Part shown: in pieces, positions 8,019 to 17,619 of the stretch
How the letters are laid out: each line of letters starts with the position of its first letter
How positions within the stretch are numbered: the first letter of the stretch is position 1
Assembly: GCF_003858535.1 (NCBI RefSeq)
Contig: NZ_RQTJ01000002.1
Location: 124,001 to 188,000, forward strand
Length of the DNA stretch: 64,000 bases
Direction of reading: 5' to 3'
Source: Paenimyroides viscosum
Lineage (GTDB): Bacteria > Bacteroidota > Bacteroidia > Flavobacteriales > Flavobacteriaceae
Position numbers and translations under genes: made by a program
The notes under the pieces: model-generated
What the model was told of the DNA's origin: nothing
Database searches by the model: none
The model's input: the letters and a program-made list of their open reading frames with translations, nothing else

Positions 8019-9179
8019 TTAGAAACTATAACCTACTTTAAAATTTATAGAGGTATTTTTCTTTATATGTAGCGTATTAAAAAGATGATCGTAATCAATC
8101 TCTATTAAAAAAGATTCATTTAGTCTTACACCTAACCCAGTATTAATTCCTCCTTTGTAATGATCTAGAAAAATAGGATTTAATCTCCAAGACTCAACTG
8201 GAGATAGGATTTCGTCTTTAATTGGTATATCTAATGCAAAACCTACTTTTCCATAAAACTTCATGTCTTTTGATGATAAAAAATATTTCTTTGCTCCGAA
8301 TGAAAAAAGTAACGACTGATAATCTACCTGATGTTGCCAATTTTCCCTTACATAAACTTCCTCATACTCAGCTTTTACTGTACGGTATTTTAAATTGAAG
8401 TAAAAACTAGTCGGGTTCATAATGTTATTATTAAGAACATATTCAATCTCTGGCATAACCGTAATATGCTGATGACTTTTGGCTGGTAAATCTTGCAAAA
8501 AATTAATCCCCATTGAACTAATAGAATATCCTGCAAAAATATTAAAGAACACTTTTGATTTTTTATTTTCTTTATAGCTTTTGCCATTCAACTTTTTAAA
8601 ATAATCAACTAAATCTGCGTCATTATATTTTAAGGCATTATAAAATCCCTCGTTATTATTAACCGATTTGTTATTTAAATTTTTTAATTGGTTGGTAAAT
8701 TCTTTATTTTCATTGATATCATTTGCATTTCCTAAATACCTTTTATACTCTAAAGTAGTTCGTTGGTTATTCGCAGTTTCATAAAAAAAGGTAGCAACAC
8801 CATTCTCTGAATACTTATAAAGTTTGGTATCTCCATTAACCATTAATTGAACAAAAGCAGTTTTATTTACTAGCTGATATTCTTTTTGTTTTGGCATATT
8901 GGCAATATCTAAACGTACGGAAGGATCATACTGAAACGATTTCTTTTCAAAAACAAATGTTCCATATTTAATTAAACTAACCTTGTTGGTTTCTATTGTT
9001 TCTTGTTTTCCTTTATTTTTGATGATGAAATGTGAAGGAAAACGATCAAGTGTTATTTCTGAAATTTCTCCTTCTATTTTATTTCCAGATTGATCAATGT
9101 AATAACCTAGTTCAAATTTATTTTGAGCAAATAAATTAGTGAACATAAAGATTAGTAATAATGATAAATAATTTTTCAT
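8019..9179 (-). CDS. secreted protein with predicted C-terminal beta-barrel, unknown function
   Basis: I do not recognise a named family. Residues 1-18 form a signal peptide ending in LFAQ. The N-terminal third (about 20-110) is a soluble beta-rich stretch beginning with FELGYYIDQSGNKIEGEI, which resembles a small repeat/adaptor region. The last 170 residues alternate aromatic and polar positions and end in GYSF, with terminal Phe, as outer-membrane barrels do. It follows thiL by 16 bases on the same strand, so it may be transcribed with thiL, but a functional link to thiamine is not supported. Location in the outer membrane is inferred. Confidence 0.6.
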   Translation of the reverse strand: MKNYLSLLLIFMFTNLFAQNKFELGYYIDQSGNKIEGEISEITLDRFPSHFIIKNKGKQETIETNKVSLIKYGTFVFEKKSFQYDPSVRLDIANMPKQKEYQLVNKTAFVQLMVNGDTKLYKYSENGVATFFYETANNQRTTLEYKRYLGNANDINENKEFTNQLKNLNNKSVNNNEGFYNALKYNDADLVDYFKKLNGKSYKENKKSKVFFNIFAGYSISSMGINFLQDLPAKSHQHITVMPEIEYVLNNNIMNPTSFYFNLKYRTVKAEYEEVYVRENWQHQVDYQSLLFSFGAKKYFLSSKDMKFYGKVGFALDIPIKDEILSPVESWRLNPIFLDHYKGGINTGLGVRLNESFLIEIDYDHLFNTLHIKKNTSINFKVGYSF

Positions 9180-9195
9180 ATAGTGTTTATTAAGT

Positions 9196-10248
9196 TTATT
9201 CTTCCTCGTTCAAAGCATTCCAGCCGCGAGCTTTTAATGCCAACTTAGTATTTTCTCTCGTAATTAAATGCATCCCTTCTTTTTCAGCCGTCATGTGCCC
9301 GATAATTGATAAATGCGGATTTCCTTTTATTTTTTCGAAATCATTCATTGAAACAGTGAACAGTAATTCGTAATCTTCACCGCCGTTTATGGCAATGGTT
9401 GTACTGTCTAAATTAAACTCTTCACAAACGTTTATCAATTGTGGATCTAATGGCAATTTATCTTCATACAAATTACAACCTACGTTTGATGCTTTACAGA
9501 TGTGCATAATTTCAGAAGAAATTCCGTCTGAAACATCGATCATTGCGGTTGGTTTCACCTCTAATTTCTGCAAAAGCTCTTTAATATCGGTACGAGCTTC
9601 AGGTTTTAACTGTCGTTCTATAATGTAAGAATAATCTTCTAAATTAGGTTGATTTTGCGGATTTACCAAAAACACTTGCTTTTCACGTTCTAAAACTTGT
9701 AAGCCCATATAAGCCGATCCTATATCGCCCGAAACTACTAACAAATCGTTTTCCTGCGCGCCCGAACGATAGGCAATGTCCTCTTCATTTACCTCTCCTA
9801 ATGCAGTAACACTAATTAATAATCCGGTAGTGCTAGAAGTTGTGTCGCCTCCAATTAAATCGACTTTATAGAAATCACATGCCAAACGAATACCTTCGTA
9901 CAATTCTTCAATTGCTTCTAACGGAAATCTGTTTGAAACTGCGATAGAAATTGTTACTTGTGTAGGTGTTGCATTCATTGCACAAATGTCTGAAACATTT
10001 ACAACCACTGCTTTGTAACCCAAATGTTTCAACGGCATGTAACTTAAATCAAAATGTACACCTTCTACCAATAAATCGGTTGATACGACTGCTTTTTTCG
10101 ATTTAAAATCTAAAACCGCAGCATCATCCCCTATTGCTTTTATTGTTGATTCTTGCTGAATTGAAAAGTTTTTTGTGATATGATTGATTAAACCGAATTC
10201 GCCTAATTGTGCCAACGAGGTTTTGTTTTGATCTTTATTTTCTAACAT
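9196..10248 (-). CDS. thiL: thiamine-monophosphate kinase
   Basis: ATP-dependent kinase converting thiamine phosphate to thiamine diphosphate, the last step of the pathway. It is 350 residues long with AIR-synthase/ThiL-family landmarks: GDDAAVLD near residue 41, STDLLVEGVHFD, the GGDTTSS metal/phosphate loop near 135, and IDVSDGISSE plus INGGEDYELLF in the C-terminal half. No other thi genes and no TPP riboswitch are visible nearby. It lies 54 bases after the DUF2723 gene on the same strand, separated by a hairpin without a clear T run. Confidence 0.94.
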   Translation of the reverse strand: MLENKDQNKTSLAQLGEFGLINHITKNFSIQQESTIKAIGDDAAVLDFKSKKAVVSTDLLVEGVHFDLSYMPLKHLGYKAVVVNVSDICAMNATPTQVTISIAVSNRFPLEAIEELYEGIRLACDFYKVDLIGGDTTSSTTGLLISVTALGEVNEEDIAYRSGAQENDLLVVSGDIGSAYMGLQVLEREKQVFLVNPQNQPNLEDYSYIIERQLKPEARTDIKELLQKLEVKPTAMIDVSDGISSEIMHICKASNVGCNLYEDKLPLDPQLINVCEEFNLDSTTIAINGGEDYELLFTVSMNDFEKIKGNPHLSIIGHMTAEKEGMHLITRENTKLALKARGWNALNEEE

Positions 10249-10270
10249 ATTTGTTGTTTTATTTAATTGG

Positions 10271-10296
10271 TAAAGACGGCAAAAATACCGTCTTTA
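10271..10296 (-). other. intergenic hairpin between DUF2723 copy 1 and thiL
   Basis: Stem TAAAGACGG (10271-10279) with CCGTCTTTA (10288-10296). The minus-strand 3' side is not T-rich, so this may be an mRNA-end or stabilising hairpin, or a weak terminator. Confidence 0.5.
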
Positions 10297-10302
10297 CTAA
10301 AA

Positions 10303-13300
10303 TTATTGTTGTGTAGAATCTATTGTTTGTGTGGTTGAATCTTTCAGCATTTGTTCTTCTTGTTGCGTCATTTCATTTTCTGATTCTTGTTGCTGTTTGT
10401 AGGCATTTAAATATCGTTGAAAATGTTTTTCGTAAGGTGCAATGCGGTTGTTTAAAGCAGTTACAGTTGCATTGTCATTGTGCATTTTACAATTATCAAT
10501 GATACGGTAAGCAGTTTCAAACGCAAAAATAATGTCTGATCCATACTCTTGTTGTTCGTTTAACTTCATTCCTTTATAGAATCTTAAATCTTCTTCGGCT
10601 TTTGTAAACAATTTCACAGCAATATCGGCTGCTTTTTTATGCTCGCCTAATGTATAATACAAATCTGCAAAAGGTTCAACAGTAAAGTAGTTTCCGTTTC
10701 TATCATTCGGAAGGAAAAATTCAATTGGGAAATTTTTCATTGCTAAATCTACTACATTTTTAGCTTTATCCATTTTACCCTCTTCTACTAATTGTTCTGC
10801 TAAGCGAGTTAAATTTATGCGGAAACTAACAGCATTTTTACGGGTTTCAGGATCGTGATAAATATTCGGACTTCCAAAATTACCCCAATACCAACTGTTG
10901 ACTGTTTTATACATTTTTTCTGTATCGATAGATCCAATATAAAGCGGATGCCCATCGTACATACGTTTTGCCTTAACAGGAACCAATTTGTAAACCAATC
11001 CGTTTAATTGCAGATAATCTTTCATCCACAAGAAATCTTCATCGGTAATAGATCCGCCTGTAAAATATACTGGTCTGTCCCAATTGTTGTTTGCAATGAT
11101 ATCAAACATAATCACACGCATACGGTACAACGCATTTGCTTTTACATCAATAGGGATTTCAGAAACAACTTCGTCAGCAAATTTTTGAGAAACAATTCCA
11201 TTTTTAAGAACTTTATCTTTATTTACAGGCAAAATAAATTTATTTGTAGGGATACGTGTAATAAACATACCACTTTCGGTTTCCATTTTGGCTCTAGGAT
11301 CGTCAGAAGCTATAAATTCCAAAATCGTATTTATATCGAAACGCTCGTCTACAGTTGGTGCCATAGCTGCATAATACAGATTCTCACCCGAATATTGTCT
11401 ATGATTAAAACGAATTTTTAATGCTTCTGAATCGTACGCTTTTACTTTCATTTGATCGATATACCATTCTGCCTGTAATAAAGTGGTACAAACCACGCGC
11501 ACATCGGTTCTATAACCTTCCACTTCTTGTAAATACCAAAGCGGGAACGTATCGTTATCACCAATCGTAAAAATAATTGCATTTGGATCTAACGAATCCA
11601 AGTAAGCTCTACCCAACGCTAAAGCGGTGTATTTTTCTGAACGGTCGTGATCGTTCCAGTTTTCTTTTGCTAATAATACCGGCGATGCTAAAAACATAAC
11701 TCCTAAAACCAATGGCAAAGCAACTTTAGCGTTTACTTTGCTCGATACAAATTCGTAAATAGCATACACACCGTAACCTACCCACATAGCAAAAACCATG
11801 AATGAACCCACTACCGCATAATCACGCTCGCGAGGTTCGAATGGTCGCTCGTTTAAGAATATTTTTAGGGCAAAACTTGTGAATAAGAACAATGCTAATA
11901 ACACATAGAATGTTTTAGGATCTTTGCGGTAATGAAACACAAAACCAACCAAACCTAAAATAAACGGCAACATGTAATAAACATTTCTTCCTTTATTGTT
12001 CAACATATCGCTGGTTAAATTTTCTTGCGATCCCAAACGAATTTCGTCTAAAAACTTGATACCCGAAATCCAGTTACCGTTCATACGATCGTTATTTCCT
12101 TGGATATCATTTTGGCGTCCGGCGAAATTCCATAGTAGATAACGAGTGTACATATATCCAAACTGATAGTTGAACATAAAGCCAATGTTATCTGTAAAGC
12201 TAGGCTTTTCTACTTCGATATACTCACCCATTTGTTTAAGGTAGTAATCGTATTCACGCATAGACATTCTGCCAGATTGTGCTTGTGCCTTTAATTGCCC
12301 TGCCATTTCCATTACTTCTGGTTCAGAAGCATATTCAGGTTTTATTTTAAAATCAACAGGTTTTGTAAACGCCATGTAATTTGCAGCCATGTCAGGCTCC
12401 CACAAACGAGGTAAAAGTCCTTTAAAACGACTTGCATAATTAGGATCTGAATTTTTTCCGTCGTTTATAATGCTGTATTTCCCGGAAGCGTAATCTCTTT
12501 CATAATCAACTTTTCCGTCTTTATAAGGCTGTGATGGATCTAGAGCACCACCGTATTTAACCGTGAAAAATGTATCGTAAAACAACGAACGAGATCCATA
12601 TTGTTTACGGTTGTAGTAATCTAACAATTCAGCCGCATCAGACGGTTTGTTTTCGTTGATTGGAATCTGGGTATTTGCTCGAATTGGCAACATTAACCAA
12701 CAAGAAAATCCAATAAAAATGAATAATACTGAAAGAATTAATGTGTTTGCAAAATGCTTTTTCTTTTCTCGCGTGTATTTTAATCCGAATACAAAGAAAC
12801 CAACCAATAATACAAAAGCAATGATGGTTCCTGAATTAAACGGCAAACCAATTGAATTTACAAAGAAAATCTCTGACTTTCCAAAGAAAATCATGGTATA
12901 TGGAAGTAAAAATCCAAAAACAAACAATAAAACCGCAACTACTGCAATGTTTGCAATAATGAAGTTTTTAACGGTTACTTTTGGATATTTTTTAAAGAAA
13001 TACAAATATCCAATAGACGGGATTGCCAACAATGCCATAAAATGCACCCCAAATGACATACCTACAACTAAAGCGATTAACAACAACCACTTATTGCCTC
13101 GTGGTTCGTCAATAGCATCAATCCAGCGTAAACCAAGCCACAGCAGCAATGCCAACATAAAAGTTGCCATTGCGTACACTTCGGTTTCTACCGCACTAAA
13201 CCAAAAAGTATCAGAAAAAGTAAAGGTTAACGCACCAATTAAACAGCTTCCTAAAACGGCGATTACAGTATGGTTTGATAGTTTTTCGCTTCCTATTTTA

Positions 13301-13620
13301 ACAACTTTTAGTAGAATATTGGTAGCCGACCAAAACATAAACAACACAGCAAAAGCGCTTGATAGTGCTGAAACCCAGTTTACCATTGCCGCAATTTTAT
13401 CGGGTGATGTGGCAAACATAGCTGCAAACGCGCCAATCATCTGGAAAAGTGGTGCGCCTGGTGGGTGACCAACTTCTAATTTTGCCGATGTAGCAATGTA
13501 TTCACCGGCATCCCAAAAACTAACGGTAGGTTCTAAGGTTAAAGTATAAACTGTAAGTGCAATTAAAAATGCAAGCCATCCGGTGATGGTATTCCACTTT
13601 TTAAAATTGATTGTCAACAT
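10303..13620 (-). CDS. DUF2723/TMEM260-like polytopic membrane protein, copy 1
   Basis: Very large (1105-residue) membrane protein of the DUF2723 family, now grouped with human TMEM260, an O-mannosyltransferase for IPT domains; by analogy it may be a lipid-linked-sugar glycosyltransferase, but this is inference. The N-terminal half holds about 12 hydrophobic helices and the conserved acidic start FWDAGEYIATSAKLEVGHPPGAP (about residues 35-57), typical of GT-C enzymes with a catalytic Asp/Glu in the first loop. A second conserved block, IFTIGDNDTFPLWYLQ, follows the membrane region. The C-terminal 150 residues are helical and TPR-like, ending in a Gln-rich tail. It has a tandem paralogue immediately upstream. 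Confidence 0.85.
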   Translation of the reverse strand: MLTINFKKWNTITGWLAFLIALTVYTLTLEPTVSFWDAGEYIATSAKLEVGHPPGAPLFQMIGAFAAMFATSPDKIAAMVNWVSALSSAFAVLFMFWSATNILLKVVKIGSEKLSNHTVIAVLGSCLIGALTFTFSDTFWFSAVETEVYAMATFMLALLLWLGLRWIDAIDEPRGNKWLLLIALVVGMSFGVHFMALLAIPSIGYLYFFKKYPKVTVKNFIIANIAVVAVLLFVFGFLLPYTMIFFGKSEIFFVNSIGLPFNSGTIIAFVLLVGFFVFGLKYTREKKKHFANTLILSVLFIFIGFSCWLMLPIRANTQIPINENKPSDAAELLDYYNRKQYGSRSLFYDTFFTVKYGGALDPSQPYKDGKVDYERDYASGKYSIINDGKNSDPNYASRFKGLLPRLWEPDMAANYMAFTKPVDFKIKPEYASEPEVMEMAGQLKAQAQSGRMSMREYDYYLKQMGEYIEVEKPSFTDNIGFMFNYQFGYMYTRYLLWNFAGRQNDIQGNNDRMNGNWISGIKFLDEIRLGSQENLTSDMLNNKGRNVYYMLPFILGLVGFVFHYRKDPKTFYVLLALFLFTSFALKIFLNERPFEPRERDYAVVGSFMVFAMWVGYGVYAIYEFVSSKVNAKVALPLVLGVMFLASPVLLAKENWNDHDRSEKYTALALGRAYLDSLDPNAIIFTIGDNDTFPLWYLQEVEGYRTDVRVVCTTLLQAEWYIDQMKVKAYDSEALKIRFNHRQYSGENLYYAAMAPTVDERFDINTILEFIASDDPRAKMETESGMFITRIPTNKFILPVNKDKVLKNGIVSQKFADEVVSEIPIDVKANALYRMRVIMFDIIANNNWDRPVYFTGGSITDEDFLWMKDYLQLNGLVYKLVPVKAKRMYDGHPLYIGSIDTEKMYKTVNSWYWGNFGSPNIYHDPETRKNAVSFRINLTRLAEQLVEEGKMDKAKNVVDLAMKNFPIEFFLPNDRNGNYFTVEPFADLYYTLGEHKKAADIAVKLFTKAEEDLRFYKGMKLNEQQEYGSDIIFAFETAYRIIDNCKMHNDNATVTALNNRIAPYEKHFQRYLNAYKQQQESENEMTQQEEQMLKDSTTQTIDSTQQ

Positions 13621-13663
13621 AATAGTTATTTTTGATCTTTTTATGTAAGAACTACAAAGAAAG
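13621..13663. repeat. duplicated 43-bp upstream segment of DUF2723 copy 1
   Basis: The 43 bases before this ATG match 17058-17100, before the second copy's ATG, with one difference (T versus C); similarity stops abruptly at 13664. The non-coding identity marks one border of the tandem duplication or of a later conversion tract. Confidence 0.85.
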
Positions 13664-13745
13664 CGTTTTTTTTTTAATTCGTAAAAAATGCACTTAATAT
13701 TAATTCTAAGATGCTATTTAAAGCTAAAATGTAATTACAAAACCT

Positions 13746-16700
13746 TTATTCTAAAACAGAATCTTGCAAAATTTGTTGTTCTTGCTGTTTCATTTGTCTT
13801 TCATATTCTAACTGCCGTTGTTTTTGCTGTTCATAAGCATTTAAATAACGTTGAAAATACTTTTCATACGGCGCAATACGCTTGTTTAATGCAGCTACAG
13901 TTGCGGTGTCTTTATGCAATTCACAATTATCTATGATACGATATGCTGTTTCAAACGCAAAAATAATATTTGATACATAATCTTGCTGTTCGTTTAGCTT
14001 CATTCCTTTATAGAACCTTAAGTCTTCTTCGGCTTTTGTGTATAATTTGGTAGCCATTTCAGCTGCTTTTTTATTATTGCCAACTTTGTAATATAAATCT
14101 GCATAAGGTTCGGTAAAAACGTATTTTATCATGTTATTATACGGAATGTAATATTCTATAGGAAAGTTCTCCATTGCCAAATCTATTATCTTTTCTGCCT
14201 TTTGCATTTGGCGTTCTTCTATCAACTGTCTTGCCAAGCGTTCTAAATTCATAAGATATAATCGCGATTCGGTTCGTGTTTGTGGATCATGATAAATAGT
14301 TGAACTACCAAAGTTACCCCAATACCAATTCGTTACAATTTTATACATTTTATCGGTATCAATAGTTCCAATATCATAAGGATTACCATTGGTTTTTACC
14401 TCAGCCTTTACTGGAACTAATTTATAAACCAAGCCATTTAGTTGCAAATAATCTTTCATCCATAAAAAGGTTTCATCGCTAAAATCTCCTACAGAAAAAT
14501 ATATGGGACGCTCCCAATTGTTACTTGCAATAATATCATACATTATAATATGCTTTCTTGATAGTTGATTGGTTTTAACATCGATTGGTATTTCGGGCAC
14601 AACATCATTTGCAAATTTTTGAGATACCGTTCCATTTTTTAAGACTTTTTCTTTATCGACTGGCAAACTGAATTTATTTGTTGGAATTCGAACAACTTTA
14701 GTTTGATTATTTATTTCGATTTTCGTTTCTGGACGATCACTCGCAATAAAATTCATAATGGTATCCAATTCAAAACGCTCGTTTATTGAAGATGTTACAA
14801 TTGCACCTGTTAACTTATTGCCTGTATATTGTTTGTGATCAAAACGAATCTTCAATGCTTCAGATTCATAAGTCTTTACTTTCATTTGATCTACATACCA
14901 TTCGGCATCTAACAACGTGGTACAAACAACGCGTACATCGGTTCTATAACCTTCTACTTCTTGAAGATACCAAAGTGGGAACGAATCATCGGCAATTGTA
15001 AAAATAATTGCATTTTTTTCTAACGAATCTAAATACGATCGACCTACTGCTAACGCCGTATATTTTTCGGAACGATCGTGATCGTCCCAATTCTCTTTTG
15101 CCATTAACACTGGCGATGCTAAAAACGTCACGCCTAAAACCAATGGCAAGGCAATTTTTGAACTTAATTTGCTCGATACAAATTCATAAATTGCATACAC
15201 ACCGTAACCAACCCACATAGCAAAAACCATAAACGAACCAACTACTGCATAATCGCGCTCGCGAGGCTCGAACGGACGTTCGTTTAAGAATATTTTTAAT
15301 GCAAAACTTGTAAATAAGAACAATGCTAATAACACGTAAAACGTTTTTGGATCTTTTCGATAATGAAACACGAAACCAACCAAACCTAAAATAAACGGTA
15401 ACATGTAATAAACATTTCGCCCTTTATTATTCAACATATCGCTGGTTAAATTTTCTTGCGATCCCAATCGAATTTCGTCTAAAAACTTGATGCCCGAAAT
15501 CCAATTACCTTCCATATTATCGTTATTTCCCTGAATATCGTTTTGGCGACCTGCAAAATTCCATAGTAGATAACGAGTGTACATGTATCCGAACTGATAA
15601 TTGAACATAAACTTTACATTATCAGCAAAACTTGGATTTACAATTTCAATTTCACCTCTCATTTCCGATAGATAATAATTGTATTCTCTCAACGAAATTT
15701 GCCCTGTTCGCACACCTGCCTTTAACTGATTTGCCATTTCTACTATGTCAGGGTCAGTAGCATATTCAGGGTTAAGTTTAAAATCTACTGGCTTTGTATA
15801 CTCCATATAATTTACAGGATGCGAACCATCTGTACTCCACATTCTTGGCAAAAAACCTTTTAATTTTTTGGAATAATTGTTTTCAGCATTTTTTCCGTCA
15901 TCAATAATGCTGTATTTTCCTGAAAAATAATCTCGTTCATAATTAACCTTACCATCTTTATAAGGTTCTAAAGGATCTAAAATCGGGTTGTATTTTACCG
16001 TGAAAAATGTATCATAAAACAACGATCTAGATCCATATTGTTCGCGGTTGTAATAGTCTAACAATTCGGCAGCATCAGACGGTTTGTTTTCGTTGATTGG
16101 AATTTGGGTATTTGCACGAATTGGCAACATTAACCAACAAGAAAAACCAATAAAAATAAATAATAGCGAAAGAATTAGTGTATTGGCAAAATATTTTTGT
16201 TTTTCGCGCGTGTATTTTAATCCGAAAACAAAGAAAGAAACCAGCAATACAAAAGCAATAATGGTTCCTGAATTAAACGGTAAGCCAACTGAATTGACAA
16301 AGAAAATTTCTGATTTCCCGAAGAAAATCATAGTGTACGGCATTAGAAATCCAAAAACGATTAACAACACACCGACTACAAATACGTTAGCAATAATGAA
16401 ATTTTTAACGGTAACTTTTGGATATTTTTTAAAATAATACAAATAACCAATAGACGGAATTGCCAAAAGTGCCATAAAATGCACCCCGAAAGACATACCT
16501 ACAACTAAGGCTATCAATAACAACCATTTGTTTCCGCGCGGTTCATCAATCGCATCAATCCAGCGTAAACCAAGCCACAGCAATAAAGCCAACATAAAAG
16601 TTGCCATTGCATAAACTTCGGTTTCTACAGCGCTGAACCAAAAAGTATCAGAAAAAGTAAAAGTTAACGCACCAATTAAACAGCTTCCTAAAACGGCGAT

Positions 16701-17057
16701 TACAGTACGGTTTGATAGTTTTTCGGTTCCTATTTTAACAACTTTCATTAAAATATTGGTAGCCGACCAAAACATGAACAACACAGCAAAAGCGCTTGAT
16801 AGTGCTGAAACCCAGTTTACCATTGCCGCAATTTTATCGGGCGATGTAGCAAACATAGCTGCAAACGCACCCAACATTTGAAAAAGTGGCGCTCCTGGTG
16901 GGTGACCTACTTCTAACTTTGCCGATGTAGCAATGTATTCACCTGCATCCCAAAAACTAACGGTAGGTTCTAAGGTTAAAGTATAAACTGTAAGTGCAAT
17001 TAAAAATGCAAGCCATCCGGTGATGGTATTCCACTTTTTAAAATTGATTGTCAACAT
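13746..17057 (-). CDS. DUF2723/TMEM260-like polytopic membrane protein, copy 2
   Basis: Tandem paralogue of the preceding entry, 1103 residues from the ATG at 17057. The frame extends to 17117, but copy 1 starts at the equivalent MLTINFKKW and the extra 20 residues have no counterpart. The first 330 residues and the segment around residues 490-690 are almost identical to copy 1; the loop at about 370-480 and the C-terminal 380 residues differ at many positions. The conserved GDNDTFP block of copy 1 reads ADDSFP here, with one residue fewer (about 14978-14993). The C-terminus is helical and Gln-rich. Both copies may act on different acceptors or sugars; this is inference. Confidence 0.83.
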   Translation of the reverse strand: MLTINFKKWNTITGWLAFLIALTVYTLTLEPTVSFWDAGEYIATSAKLEVGHPPGAPLFQMLGAFAAMFATSPDKIAAMVNWVSALSSAFAVLFMFWSATNILMKVVKIGTEKLSNRTVIAVLGSCLIGALTFTFSDTFWFSAVETEVYAMATFMLALLLWLGLRWIDAIDEPRGNKWLLLIALVVGMSFGVHFMALLAIPSIGYLYYFKKYPKVTVKNFIIANVFVVGVLLIVFGFLMPYTMIFFGKSEIFFVNSVGLPFNSGTIIAFVLLVSFFVFGLKYTREKQKYFANTLILSLLFIFIGFSCWLMLPIRANTQIPINENKPSDAAELLDYYNREQYGSRSLFYDTFFTVKYNPILDPLEPYKDGKVNYERDYFSGKYSIIDDGKNAENNYSKKLKGFLPRMWSTDGSHPVNYMEYTKPVDFKLNPEYATDPDIVEMANQLKAGVRTGQISLREYNYYLSEMRGEIEIVNPSFADNVKFMFNYQFGYMYTRYLLWNFAGRQNDIQGNNDNMEGNWISGIKFLDEIRLGSQENLTSDMLNNKGRNVYYMLPFILGLVGFVFHYRKDPKTFYVLLALFLFTSFALKIFLNERPFEPRERDYAVVGSFMVFAMWVGYGVYAIYEFVSSKLSSKIALPLVLGVTFLASPVLMAKENWDDHDRSEKYTALAVGRSYLDSLEKNAIIFTIADDSFPLWYLQEVEGYRTDVRVVCTTLLDAEWYVDQMKVKTYESEALKIRFDHKQYTGNKLTGAIVTSSINERFELDTIMNFIASDRPETKIEINNQTKVVRIPTNKFSLPVDKEKVLKNGTVSQKFANDVVPEIPIDVKTNQLSRKHIIMYDIIASNNWERPIYFSVGDFSDETFLWMKDYLQLNGLVYKLVPVKAEVKTNGNPYDIGTIDTDKMYKIVTNWYWGNFGSSTIYHDPQTRTESRLYLMNLERLARQLIEERQMQKAEKIIDLAMENFPIEYYIPYNNMIKYVFTEPYADLYYKVGNNKKAAEMATKLYTKAEEDLRFYKGMKLNEQQDYVSNIIFAFETAYRIIDNCELHKDTATVAALNKRIAPYEKYFQRYLNAYEQQKQRQLEYERQMKQQEQQILQDSVLE

Positions 17058-17100
17058 AATAGCTATTTTTGATCTTTTTATGTAAGAACTACAAAGAAAG
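17058..17100. repeat. duplicated 43-bp upstream segment of DUF2723 copy 2
   Basis: Partner of 13621-13663, differing at a single base. It suggests both copies inherited the same leader. Confidence 0.85.
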
Positions 17101-17159
17101 TATTTTCTTTGTACCAATATACTTTTTTATATTTTTTTTAAAATTATCACATGAAATTC

Positions 17160-17189
17160 TTGCGATATTACTTTTTTATACTACATTTG
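17160..17189 (+). promoter_or_regulatory. promoter of the tRNA-Gln cluster
   Basis: TTG at 17160-17162, 19-base spacer, TACATTTG at 17182-17189: a good match to the flavobacterial -33 and -7 elements, 47 bases before the first tRNA. Confidence 0.75.
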
Positions 17190-17236
17190 CACTCGCAATA
17201 TTTAAGCAATTGTGTTTAATTCTTTGCAAGTTTTAT

Positions 17237-17307
17237 TGGTCCATGGTGTAATGGTAACACTACTGTTTTTGGTGCAGTCATTCAAGGTTCGAGTCCTTGT
17301 GGACCAA
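17237..17307 (+). tRNA. tRNA-Gln (anticodon UUG), copy 1
   Basis: 71-nt cloverleaf. Acceptor TGGTCCA pairs with TGGACCA (17300-17306) and the discriminator A is at 17307. The anticodon stem ACTGT/GCAGT encloses the loop TTTTGGT, giving anticodon TTG. The T arm is CAAGG-TTCGAGT-CCTTG. CCA is not encoded. Confidence 0.96.
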
Positions 17308-17337
17308 CAAATAAAACTAAACAAAATAAGCTAATAT

Positions 17338-17408
17338 TGGTCCATGGTGTAATGGTAACACTACTGTTTTTGGTGCAGTCATTCAAGGTTCGAGTCCTTG
17401 TGGACCAA
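17338..17408 (+). tRNA. tRNA-Gln (anticodon UUG), copy 2
   Basis: Identical to the first copy over all 71 positions, 30 bases downstream of it; part of one tandem transcript. Confidence 0.96.
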
Positions 17409-17436
17409 CAAAAAGCTTATTAAAAAACAAACCAAT

Positions 17437-17507
17437 TGGTCCATGGTGTAATGGTAACACTACTGTTTTTGGTGCAGTCATTCAAGGTTCGAGTCCTTGT
17501 GGACCAA
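17437..17507 (+). tRNA. tRNA-Gln (anticodon UUG), copy 3
   Basis: Third identical copy, 28 bases after the second and directly followed by the cluster's terminator. Confidence 0.96.
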
Positions 17508-17510
17508 CAA

Positions 17511-17537
17511 AACATTCTTTCGGGAATGTTTTTTTTG
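17511..17537 (+). terminator. terminator of the tRNA-Gln cluster
   Basis: Stem AACATTC (17511-17517) with GAATGTT (17524-17530), then a run of T. Confidence 0.85.
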
Positions 17538-17603
17538 CTTTAAACTTAAGCTTTTTAACATTTATTTTACACCTTGTTTAAACCATTTTAAAAAAGTTTA
17601 AAT

Positions 17604-17611
17604 TAAATTTG
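17604..17611 (+). promoter_or_regulatory. -7 element (TAAATTTG) before the small exported protein
   Basis: Consensus TAnnTTTG. It ends only 8 bases before the ATG at 17620, so a transcript from here would be nearly leaderless. The nearest TTG (17574-17576) is 27 bases upstream, longer than usual. Confidence 0.5.
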
Positions 17612-17619
17612 CGACCTAA

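Noticed and set aside
12647..13468. A 273-codon plus-strand frame opposite DUF2723 copy 1 (and a 117-codon one opposite copy 2 at 16084-16437)
   Set aside because: Low-complexity Asn/Lys/Thr-rich product without family resemblance, lying exactly antisense to conserved membrane segments; it is a composition artefact of the real gene.
17237..17507. Three identical 71-bp units with about 100-bp period, possible CRISPR-like array
   Set aside because: Each unit folds as a full tRNA-Gln cloverleaf, is far longer than a CRISPR repeat, and no cas genes are near.
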